Below are positions 8,758-15,541 of a stretch of DNA of 64,000 nt, in pieces. Location: NCBI RefSeq assembly GCF_003112555.1, contig NZ_BEWB01000012.1, positions 62,001-126,000 on the forward strand. The letters are read 5' to 3'. The position numbers and the translations under genes were made by a program. Each line of letters opens with the position of its first letter. The first letter of the stretch is position 1. Below the pieces are notes generated by a model. It made no database searches and was not told the origin of the DNA. It worked only from the letters and a program-made list of their open reading frames with translations. The DNA comes from Streptomyces coelicoflavus. Its GTDB lineage: Bacteria > Actinomycetota > Actinomycetes > Streptomycetales > Streptomycetaceae.

Positions 8758-8763
8758 CGCCGC

Positions 8764-9360
8764 ATGGCTGATGTTCTTCCTCTGGTCGAGGCCCGGTTGC
8801 ACAGCGCGCTGGGCGAGCCGGACGCGCGCGCGGCGGTCACCTTCCTCGGCACCGACCGCATCGAGGTGCTGCGCTTCCCCGCCGCCGGCCAGGAGGGCGA
8901 CGTCGTCCGCTACGCCACCCTCGGCATGTCCGCCCAGCCCATGGCGGACCCCACGGCCGCGCTCGCCGACCCGGTCAAGGGCCCCCGCGCCGAGCTGGTG
9001 CTCTCCGTGCGCTCCGGGGTGGCCGACACCGACAAGGTGCTCCGCCCGCTCGCCGTACTGGCTGCGTCCCCGCAGGTCGAGGGCGTGATCGTGGCGCCCG
9101 GCGCCTCGCTGGACGTCGGTGAGCCGCTGTGGCCCGGGGCGCCGTTCACCTCGGTCCTGGTCGCCGAGCCGGGGGGCCTGGTCGAGGACCTGGAGCTGTA
9201 CGCCCCGCTGGACCCGGTGCGGTTCCTGCCGCTGCTGCCGATGACGCCGAACGAGGCCGCCTGGAAGCGCGTGCACGGCGCGCCCGCCCTCCAGGAACGC
9301 TGGCTGAACCACGGAACGGACCTGCGCGATCCTTCGCGCAGGTCCGTTCCCCTGGACTGA
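8764..9360 (+). CDS. Suppressor-of-fused (SUFU) domain protein
   Basis: 198 aa. The whole protein matches the bacterial SUFU-like fold pattern: N-terminal helix (ADVLPLVEARLHSALGEPD), GTDRIEVLRFP, VRYATLGMSAQPM, AELVLSVR and the late LLPMTPNEAAWKRVHG segment. In bacteria this family is often linked to polymorphic-toxin immunity, but no toxin gene is adjacent here. ATG 8764 is chosen because a -10 box lies 6 nt upstream and no RBS is visible. The last 16 codons encode both the C-terminus and a terminator stem. Confidence 0.8.
   Translation: MADVLPLVEARLHSALGEPDARAAVTFLGTDRIEVLRFPAAGQEGDVVRYATLGMSAQPMADPTAALADPVKGPRAELVLSVRSGVADTDKVLRPLAVLAASPQVEGVIVAPGASLDVGEPLWPGAPFTSVLVAEPGGLVEDLELYAPLDPVRFLPLLPMTPNEAAWKRVHGAPALQERWLNHGTDLRDPSRRSVPLD
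9313..9350. terminator. 17-bp perfect stem inside the 3' end of the SUFU-family CDS
   Basis: Bases 9313-9329 are the exact reverse complement of 9334-9350, with a TCCT loop. The stem ends 7 bases before the TGA at 9358-9360 and lies ~60 bp from the stop of the convergent MFS gene, so it could serve both transcripts. Confidence 0.65.
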
Positions 9361-9412
9361 TTCGTCCGGGTGACGTAACTCACCGGAGCGTCCCGCCCGT
9401 TGGCGAGGCCGG

Positions 9413-10636
9413 TCAGTCGGCGAACACCGCGACCGAGTCCTCGGCCGCGTGCTTCGGCTCCAGCTCCTCGGCCTCGTGAGTGAGCGCCCGGCGCCGTACG
9501 GCGACCACGACCGCGCCGAGCACGGCGGTCACCGCCGCCACCACGAACGGGATGTGCACGTCGGTCCACTCCTCGATCTTCGGCGCGAAGTAGGGCGCGG
9601 CCGCCGCGGCGAACCAGCGCACGAAGTTGTAGCCCGCGCTCGCCACCGGACGCGGCGCGTCCGAGACCCCGAGGGCCAGCTCGGTGTAGACGGTGTTGTT
9701 CACGCCGATGAACGCGCCGGACAGGATCGTGCAGACGATCGCCGCGGTGTGGTTGCCGTAGCCGAGGACGAGCACGTCGGCCGCGAGCAGCACCAGTGAG
9801 CCGCCGAGCACCTTGAGCGAGCCGAAGCGCTTCTGCATGCGCGGCGCCACCAGGACCGAGAAGACGGCGAGCAGCACGCCCCAGGCGAAGAACACCGCGC
9901 CGGACTTGTACGGCGTCATGTTCAGCACGAAGGGCGTGAAGGCCAGCACGGTGAAGAACGTGTAGTTGTAGAAGAACGCCGAGACGGCGGCGGAGGCGAG
10001 GCCGCCGTGGCCCAGCGCCCTGAGCGGGTCGAGCAGCGAGGTCTTGCGGGCGGGCTTCGGCTGTTCCTTGAGGAACACCGAGATGCACAGGAAGCCGATC
10101 GCCATCAGGAAGGCCGTGCCGAAGAACGGGTAGCGCCAGCTGGCGTCGCCGAGCAGCGCGCCCAGGAGCGGGCCGCAGGCCATGCCGAGGCCGAGGGCGG
10201 ACTCGTAGAGCAGGATCGCGGCGGCGCTGCCGCCGGCCGCCGCGCCGACGATCACCGCGAGGGCCGTGGAGACGAACAGGGCGTTGCCGAGGCCCCAGCC
10301 GGCCCGGTAGCCGACGAGCTGGCCGACGGTGTCGGAGGTGCCGGCCAGGCCCGCGAAGACCACGACGAAGGCCAGGCCGAGCAGCAGGGTCTTGCGGCCG
10401 CCGATGCGGCTGGAGACGAAGCCGGTGACCAGCATGGCCAGGGCGGTGATGAGGAAGTACGAGGTGAACAGGAGGGAGACCTGTCCGGCGCTCGCGTCCA
10501 GGCCCTTGGCGATGGACGGGAGGATCGGGTCCACGAGCCCGATGCCCATGAAGGCCACGACGGACGCGCCCGCGGTCGCCCACACGGCCTTGGGCTGCCG
10601 CAGGATGCCGCCCGCACCCGCGTCGAAGGGATCCAT
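9413..10636 (-). CDS. MFS drug/solute exporter
   Basis: 407 aa with about 12 membrane helices. Motif A appears as GFVSSRIGGRKTLLLG in the loop between helices 2 and 3, and an ALGLGMACGPLLGALLG segment resembles motif C of drug:H+ antiporters. Substrate is unknown. The C-terminal ~25 residues are soluble and acidic. ATG 10636 (MDPFDAG) follows GGAGAG; a longer frame begins at 10687 but would run through the promoter. Its promoter holds an operator-like palindrome, so expression is probably repressor-controlled; no MarR or TetR gene is adjacent. Confidence 0.9.
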   Translation of the reverse strand: MDPFDAGAGGILRQPKAVWATAGASVVAFMGIGLVDPILPSIAKGLDASAGQVSLLFTSYFLITALAMLVTGFVSSRIGGRKTLLLGLAFVVVFAGLAGTSDTVGQLVGYRAGWGLGNALFVSTALAVIVGAAAGGSAAAILLYESALGLGMACGPLLGALLGDASWRYPFFGTAFLMAIGFLCISVFLKEQPKPARKTSLLDPLRALGHGGLASAAVSAFFYNYTFFTVLAFTPFVLNMTPYKSGAVFFAWGVLLAVFSVLVAPRMQKRFGSLKVLGGSLVLLAADVLVLGYGNHTAAIVCTILSGAFIGVNNTVYTELALGVSDAPRPVASAGYNFVRWFAAAAAPYFAPKIEEWTDVHIPFVVAAVTAVLGAVVVAVRRRALTHEAEELEPKHAAEDSVAVFAD

Positions 10637-10687
10637 GCTTGCTCTCCAATGCCGACGAGATGGGTGCCAAATGGTTGGCGTATGCAC

Positions 10688-10717
10688 ATAGTAAGTTAGC
10701 TCTGCTAATTAATGCAA
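10688..10717 (-). promoter_or_regulatory. Promoter with embedded operator palindrome for the MFS gene
   Basis: On the minus strand TTGCAT (10717-10712), an 18-bp spacer and TACTAT (10693-10688). The spacer contains the inverted repeat TTAGC-AGA-GCTAA (10708-10696). The stretch is strikingly AT-rich for this genome. A repressor bound here would block RNA polymerase. Confidence 0.6.
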
Positions 10718-10787
10718 CATGCACCTAGTTTCGCGGATGGGTGATCGTCCTTGACGTGGGCGGGTGAGGGTAGGACCGTGGGGCTCT

Positions 10788-11438
10788 ATGAGGGGCGAAC
10801 CCAGTTGCCCGAAGTGTGGTGGCCGGGTCAGGGCTCCCGGTCTCTTCGCCGATTCCTGGCAGTGCGACCTGCACGGCACCGTGCACCCGCTGCAGCCCGT
10901 GCTCCCGCCCAGCGTCGAGGCGCTCGGCGTCGTGGTGCACCGCACGCAGGTGCCGGTGTGGATGCCCTGGCCGCTGCCGGTCGGCTGGCTGTTCACCGGC
11001 GTGGCCTGCGCGGGCGACGACCGCAGTGGCGGCAGGGCGACCGCCGTCGCCTGTTCCGGGCCCGGCCCGCTCGGCGGCATCGGTGAGCTGATCCTGGTCG
11101 CCGAGGAGCTCGGCGTCGGCCTCGGCGCGCGGTACGCGGGCCTGGACGCCCCGGACCCCGGGCCGTACATGGAGGTCGAGAAGCCGCCCCAGGCCAAGGT
11201 CCTGGCCGCGGGCCGGCCCACCCCCCTCTGGCACGTCTCCGGCGGCCCCGTGGACCGCGCCGTCTTCGCCGGGGAGGCCCTCGGCATGTGGCTGTGGGCC
11301 GTCGTGTGGCCCGAGCGGTCGGGGCTGCTGATGTACGAGGAACTGGTGCTGACCGACCTGCGGGACGCCGGCGCCGAGGTGGACCTGGTGCCATGCGGGG
11401 CGCTGTCGCCGCGGCTGATCGAGCCGACGGCGCCGTAG
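10788..11438 (+). CDS. DUF6758-like protein with N-terminal zinc-ribbon cysteines
   Basis: 216 aa from ATG 10788. The N-terminus carries CPKCGG (Cys7, Cys10) and a further Cys26 in a DSWQCDLHG segment, suggesting a small metal site. Then follow VPVWMPWPLPVGWLFTGVA and GPGPLGGIGELILVAEELG, and near the C-terminus ALGMWLWAVVWPE. The family is restricted to actinobacteria as far as I recall and has no known function; the DUF number is from memory. An alternative GTG start at 10764 would add eight residues. It is divergent from the MFS gene. Confidence 0.75.
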   Translation: MRGEPSCPKCGGRVRAPGLFADSWQCDLHGTVHPLQPVLPPSVEALGVVVHRTQVPVWMPWPLPVGWLFTGVACAGDDRSGGRATAVACSGPGPLGGIGELILVAEELGVGLGARYAGLDAPDPGPYMEVEKPPQAKVLAAGRPTPLWHVSGGPVDRAVFAGEALGMWLWAVVWPERSGLLMYEELVLTDLRDAGAEVDLVPCGALSPRLIEPTAP

Positions 11439-11587
11439 GTCCTCGTGGGGGCGGTGCCGGGCGGGCAGGTGCCGGGCCGGCAGGGTGCGTAGGGGGCGCA
11501 GGGCCGCTGCGGGTGTGACGGTGGGCGGTCCGGATCCGGTTATCCTTGAGTGTCCCCGTCCGTCCCGTCCCGCTTGGAGTCAGCGTC

Positions 11588-12445
11588 GTGCGCATCGATC
11601 TGCACACCCACTCCACCGCGTCCGACGGCACGGACACCCCCGCCCAGCTGGTGCGCAAGGCCGCCGCGACCGGCCTCGACGTCGTCGCGCTGACCGACCA
11701 CGACACCACCCGGGGGCACGCCGAGGCGGTCGCCGCGCTGCCCGAGGGGCTCACCCTCGTCACCGGCGCCGAACTCTCCTGCCGCCTCGACGGCGTCAGC
11801 ATGCACATGCTGGCCTACCTCTTCGACCCCGAGGAGCCCGCCCTGCTCGCCGAGCGCGAGCTGGTCCGGGACGACCGGGTGCCGCGCGCGCGGGCCATGG
11901 TCGCCAGGCTCAACGAGCTGGGCGTGCCCGTCACCTGGGAGCAGGTCGCCAGGATCGCCGGCGACGGCTCGGTCGGCCGGCCGCACGTGGCCTCCGCCCT
12001 CGTGGAACTGGGCGTCGTCCCGACCGTGAACGACGCCTTCACCGCGGACTGGCTGGCCGACGGCGGCCGGGCCCACGTGGACAAGCACGAGACCGACCCC
12101 TTCGAGGCGCTCCGGCTGATCAAGGGTGCGGGCGGCGTCGCCGTGTTCGCGCACCCGGCCGCCGCCAAGCGGGGCCGTACCGTGCCCGAGACCGCGATCG
12201 CCGACCTGGCGGCCGCCGGGCTCGACGGCATCGAGGTCGACCACATGGACCACGACGCGGAGACCCGGGCGCGGCTGCGCGGGACGGCGAAGGAGCTGGG
12301 GCTCCTGGTGACCGGCTCGAGCGACTACCACGGCAGCCGGAAGACCTGTGTGCTCGGCGAGTACACGACCGACCCCGAGGTCTACGGGGAAATCACGCGA
12401 CGGGCGTTCGGGGCCTTCCCCGTGCCGGGCGCCGGCGGGGCCTGA
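11588..12445 (+). CDS. PHP-domain phosphoesterase
   Basis: 285 aa. Metal-dependent hydrolase of the PHP family (3',5'-nucleotide or nucleoside bisphosphatase/5'-3' exonuclease type, like RNase AM/YciV). Metal ligands are visible: HTH at residues 6-8, LTDHDTT near 38, an E in GAELSC near 60, HPAA near 184 and SSDYHG near 243. GTG 11588 is chosen because the family begins directly with RIDLHTHS and GGAG lies 8 nt upstream. A TATCCT element at 11541 may be the -10 box. It runs toward marC 87 bp downstream and may be co-transcribed. Confidence 0.88.
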   Translation: MRIDLHTHSTASDGTDTPAQLVRKAAATGLDVVALTDHDTTRGHAEAVAALPEGLTLVTGAELSCRLDGVSMHMLAYLFDPEEPALLAERELVRDDRVPRARAMVARLNELGVPVTWEQVARIAGDGSVGRPHVASALVELGVVPTVNDAFTADWLADGGRAHVDKHETDPFEALRLIKGAGGVAVFAHPAAAKRGRTVPETAIADLAAAGLDGIEVDHMDHDAETRARLRGTAKELGLLVTGSSDYHGSRKTCVLGEYTTDPEVYGEITRRAFGAFPVPGAGGA

Positions 12446-12532
12446 GCCTCACCTCCTGCGCGCCCCGCACCTCCCGCGCCCGCGCGCCTCCTTCCACCCT
12501 TCCCCCTCTTCCGCAAGGCCAGTAGCACACCC

Positions 12533-13138
12533 ATGTTCGACGTCGCCGTCTTCGGCTCCCTCTTCCTGACCCTTTTTGTCATCATGGATCCCCCCGGGAT
12601 CACACCGATCTTCCTCGCGCTCACCGCAGGGCGCCCCGCCAAGGTGCAGCGCCGGATGGCCTTCCAGGCCGTCTGCGTCGCCGGCGGCGTGATCACCGTG
12701 TTCGGTCTGCTCGGGCACCAGATCCTGGGCTACCTGCACGTGTCCGTGCCCGCCCTGATGATCGCGGGCGGGCTGCTGCTCCTGCTGATCGCCCTCGACC
12801 TGCTCACCGGCAAGACGGACGAGCCGAAGCAGACCAAGGACGTCAACGTCGCGCTCGTACCGCTGGGCATGCCGCTGCTCGCCGGACCCGGGGCGATCGT
12901 GTCGGTCATCCTGGCCGTGCAGAAGGCGGACGGCGTGACCGGGCAGGTCTCGGTGTGGGCCGCGATCCTCGCCATCCACGTGGTGCTGTGGCTGGTGATG
13001 CGGTACTCGCTGCTGATCATCCGGGTGATCAAGGACGGCGGCGTGGTCCTGGTGACCCGCCTCGCCGGCATGATGCTCTCCGCGATCGCCGTGCAGCAGA
13101 TCATCAACGGCGTCACCCAGGTGATCCAGGGCGCCTGA
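12533..13138 (+). CDS. MarC-family integral membrane protein
   Basis: 201 aa with six predicted helices and the family signatures MDPPGITPIFLAL near the start and GMPLLAGPGAI in the middle. The MarC/UPF0056 family has no established transport substrate; the old link to multiple antibiotic resistance was not upheld. It is followed by a strong hairpin terminator. Confidence 0.9.
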   Translation: MFDVAVFGSLFLTLFVIMDPPGITPIFLALTAGRPAKVQRRMAFQAVCVAGGVITVFGLLGHQILGYLHVSVPALMIAGGLLLLLIALDLLTGKTDEPKQTKDVNVALVPLGMPLLAGPGAIVSVILAVQKADGVTGQVSVWAAILAIHVVLWLVMRYSLLIIRVIKDGGVVLVTRLAGMMLSAIAVQQIINGVTQVIQGA

Positions 13139-13144
13139 AACGAC

Positions 13145-13187
13145 CGCAGGGCCCCCGCACGGTGTCGTTCCGTACGGGGGCCCTGCG
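13145..13187. terminator. Terminator hairpin after marC
   Basis: CGCAGGGCCCCCG (13145-13157) pairs with CGGGGGCCCTGCG (13175-13187), and after one C/A mismatch ACGG/CCGT extends the stem. It also lies just past the stop of the convergent 50-aa gene, so it is probably bidirectional. Confidence 0.85.
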
Positions 13188-13206
13188 CGTGTGCGAAGGG
13201 TCCGCG

Positions 13207-13359
13207 CTACAAGGCCGAGGTGTCGGCGGGGCGGATCCACAGGCGCTGCCCGATGGCGGCGGCCTGCTGAACGATGCGGTTCACGGAGGCGGCGTCCACG
13301 ACAGTCGTGTCCACGGGGGTCCCGTCGACGTCGTCGAGTCGCATGACTTCAAAGCGCAT
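13207..13359 (-). CDS. 50-aa conserved-looking small protein
   Basis: Soluble 50-aa protein: an acidic beta start (MRFEVMRLDDVDGTPVDTTV), a helix (DAASVNRIVQQAAAIGQRL) and a short WIRPAD end. ATG 13359 has GGGAGAG 5-10 nt upstream, third codon positions are strongly GC, and the stop meets a shared terminator, all supporting a real gene. I recall near-identical small proteins in other streptomycetes, function unknown. Confidence 0.75.
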   Translation of the reverse strand: MRFEVMRLDDVDGTPVDTTVVDAASVNRIVQQAAAIGQRLWIRPADTSAL

Positions 13360-13467
13360 GGCCTCTCCCTTGATCTGGTCATCCTCCTGCGGAGAACTAC
13401 TGGTGTGGCTCCTGGGTCGTCGGTGCCCGGGCTTCCGTAATGGTCAACGGGATGCCCTCTGCAAACA

Positions 13468-13484
13468 TTCCCTACGCTAAGGAA
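13468..13484. promoter_or_regulatory. Near-palindrome in an AT-rich intergenic island
   Basis: TTCCCTA-CGC-TAAGGAA (one mismatch) lies in the 262-bp gap between the divergent 50-aa gene and the NYN gene, within the most AT-rich part of the gap. The minus-strand reading TAGCGT inside it could be a -10 box for the small gene. Operator or promoter role is inferred. Confidence 0.35.
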
Positions 13485-13621
13485 ATTTTTCGCTCGGCTA
13501 ATTACTGACAGGTAAGTCGCTTGTTGCGAGCCGATGTGAGCGGACCTGTCGGCAGGTGTCCGGAACAAGACTGACCGGGACCGGTTGTATTCGTAGCGTG
13601 ACGACCGGGACAATGGAGGCG

Positions 13622-14518
13622 ATGAACGACGACCTCGCGCCACTGCACGCTCGCATCGATCGCACGAACGAGCTGCTCCAGCGCATGCTCGCCGAGGTGG
13701 CGAAGACCCCCTCGACCCACGCGATCTTCGTCGACGCCGGCTACCTCTACGCGGCGGCGGGGCGACTGGTGGCCGGGACCGAGGACCGCCGGGCCTTCGA
13801 CCTGGACGCCGAGGGGCTGATCGAGGCCCTCATCGACAAGGCCCGCACCATCTTCGCGGACAGCCGCCTGCTGCGCGTGTACTGGTACGACGGCGCCCGG
13901 CGCCGCATCCACACCGCCGAGCAGCAGTCCATCGCCGAGCTGCCCGACGTCAAGGTCCGCCTGGGCAACCTCAATGCCAACAACCAGCAGAAGGGCGTCG
14001 ACTCCCTCATCCGCTCCGACCTGGAGTCCCTCGCCCGGCACCGCGCCATCAGCGACGCGGCCCTGCTCGGCGGCGACGAGGACCTGGTGTCGGCGGTCGA
14101 GGCCGCCCAGGGGTACGGCGCCCGCGTCCACCTGTGGGGCATCGAGGCCCCCGAGGGCCGCAACCAGGCCGACCCGCTGCTCTGGGAGGTCGACAGCCAG
14201 CGCACCCTCGACCTCGACTTCTTCAAGCCGTACGTCTCCCGGCGCACGACCCACTCCGTCGAGGGGGCGGTCGTCCTGCGTCCCGCCCGCGAGGACGTCC
14301 GCTTCGTGGGCGCGCAGATCGCGGCGAAGTGGCTGGCGGCGCGGGGACGTGACGCCCTGCTGGAGCTGCTCCCCGGCCACCCCTACCTGCCCGGCTCCGT
14401 GGACCAGGACCTGCTGGTGGAGGCCGAGGGGCTGCTCCAGTACTCGCTGCGCGGCCAGGCCGACCTGCGCCGGGCGCTGCGGGACGGCTTCTGGGAGCAC
14501 CTGCGGGCGCAGTACTAG
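13622..14518 (+). CDS. NYN-domain (LabA/PIN-like) protein
   Basis: 298 aa. The NYN fold is a PIN-like metal-dependent RNase domain; conserved acidic residues appear in IFVDAGYLYAAAG, GVDSLIRSDL and LLGGDEDLVSAVE. A second, less conserved half (PAREDVRFVGAQIAAKWL... to the end) follows and resembles the OST-HTH-like or helical tail found in related proteins. ATG 13622 is preceded by GGAGG only 2 nt away, so ATG 13613 (MEAMNDD) is a real alternative; TAGCGT at 13594-13599 is a candidate -10 box. Confidence 0.82.
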   Translation: MNDDLAPLHARIDRTNELLQRMLAEVAKTPSTHAIFVDAGYLYAAAGRLVAGTEDRRAFDLDAEGLIEALIDKARTIFADSRLLRVYWYDGARRRIHTAEQQSIAELPDVKVRLGNLNANNQQKGVDSLIRSDLESLARHRAISDAALLGGDEDLVSAVEAAQGYGARVHLWGIEAPEGRNQADPLLWEVDSQRTLDLDFFKPYVSRRTTHSVEGAVVLRPAREDVRFVGAQIAAKWLAARGRDALLELLPGHPYLPGSVDQDLLVEAEGLLQYSLRGQADLRRALRDGFWEHLRAQY

Positions 14519-14529
14519 CCGGCCTCCCC

Positions 14530-15426
14530 TCAGGGGGCGCTCGGCCGGGGAGGCGCCGGGTGGTCGTCCCAGAAGTCCGCGAGGGCACGGGCGGTGGGCA
14601 GCGGCTGGTCGGTGTTGGGAGAGTGCTCGGCGCCCGCGACGACCGTCCGGCGCGCGTCCAGCCGTACGGCCATGTCGTCCAGGAGCGGCACGGGCCAGGT
14701 GTCGTCGTAGGTGCCCGACAGCACGTGGTACGGCAGCGGCACGTCGGCGAGTTCGGCGACACGGTCCGGCTCGGTGCACAACTGACGTCCCGTGGCCAGC
14801 AGTTGGGCGGGCCTGGTGCCCAGCCAGCGCTCGCGCAGCCGGGCCGGTTCCGCCGGGCCGTGGGCGGGCGCCGGGGCGCCGGCCTCCTCCGGCGGTTCCA
14901 TGGTCTGCATCACCGTCCAGACCTGCTCCATCGTCATCGTGTCCAGCGCGTCCCGCAGCAGCTTCACCCGCTGCCGCTGGGACTCGGAGATCCGCGCCGG
15001 CCCCGAGGACACCAGCGTGAGGGACAGGAACGGGGCATGGTCGAGCAGGACGGCGGCCCGCGCGATCTGGCCGCCCAGGGAGTGCCCGAGAAGGTGGACC
15101 CGCGTCCCGAGGGCGGCGACCTGCGCCAGCACGTCGCGGGCCAGCTCGGGCCGAGCGTACGCGGCCTCGTCGTGCTCGGGTCCGGCCGACTCGTACTGCC
15201 CCCGCCCGTCCACGGCGACCGTGCGGTACCCGCGCGCTCCGAGCGGCCGGTGCAGCAGCGTGAAGTCCTCCTTGCTCCCCGTGAACCCGGGCAGCATCAT
15301 CACCACGCCCCTCGGCGCGACCCCCTCGGCCACGGGTGAGTCGACGACGGCGAACTCTCCGCGCGCGGTGCGCAGCCGGTACGCGCGTGCGTCCGGGGGC
15401 GGGCTGAAGGCGGCGTTCCTGCTCAC
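14530..15426 (-). CDS. Alpha/beta hydrolase
   Basis: 298 aa, cytoplasmic. Oxyanion region MMLPGFTGSKEDF, nucleophile elbow GHSLGG, a candidate acid in SGTYDDTWP and the catalytic His in GAEHSPNTDQP. The lid region between the nucleophile and the acid carries a PEEAGAPAPAHGPAEPA low-complexity stretch. Substrate is unknown. It is convergent with the NYN gene (11 bp between stops) and is followed upstream by the helicase terminator. Confidence 0.87.
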   Translation of the reverse strand: MSRNAAFSPPPDARAYRLRTARGEFAVVDSPVAEGVAPRGVVMMLPGFTGSKEDFTLLHRPLGARGYRTVAVDGRGQYESAGPEHDEAAYARPELARDVLAQVAALGTRVHLLGHSLGGQIARAAVLLDHAPFLSLTLVSSGPARISESQRQRVKLLRDALDTMTMEQVWTVMQTMEPPEEAGAPAPAHGPAEPARLRERWLGTRPAQLLATGRQLCTEPDRVAELADVPLPYHVLSGTYDDTWPVPLLDDMAVRLDARRTVVAGAEHSPNTDQPLPTARALADFWDDHPAPPRPSAP

Positions 15427-15481
15427 GGGCAGAGGTTATCGGGCAGGGGGTGCCGGGCGGTGGACACGGGTGCGCCAACGC

Positions 15482-15522
15482 CGCCGGCCCGGCCCCGCGT
15501 GGGTCGCGGGACCGGGCCGGCG
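15482..15522. terminator. Terminator of the DEAD-box helicase gene
   Basis: Bases 15482-15499 pair with 15505-15522 (one C/A mismatch) around a TGGGT loop, giving a stem of 17 pairs just past the minus-strand helicase stop at 15542. Confidence 0.8.
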
Positions 15523-15541
15523 ATCGGGTGCTCGGCGGGGA

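Larger units (their letters stand above)
8253..8763 (-). promoter_or_regulatory. Long leader/intergenic region of corA
   Basis: A 511-bp gap between corA and the divergent SUFU-family gene. Read on the minus strand it contains a hairpin-rich part (CCCCTAC/GTAGGGG-type and GGTCCCTC/GAGGGACC-type repeats at about 8580-8640), a 15-codon uORF with a strong RBS (8556-8509), then ~256 nt to the corA start. No Mg-box consensus was recognised. A uORF-controlled corA leader is inferred. Confidence 0.45.

Noticed and set aside
8253..8763. Mg2+ (M-box) riboswitch upstream of corA
   Set aside because: Conserved M-box core segments could not be found on the minus strand; only generic hairpins and a uORF are visible.
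8509..9312. 267-aa minus-strand ORF across the SUFU-family gene
   Set aside because: Antisense shadow; only its last 15 codons coincide with the separately proposed uORF.
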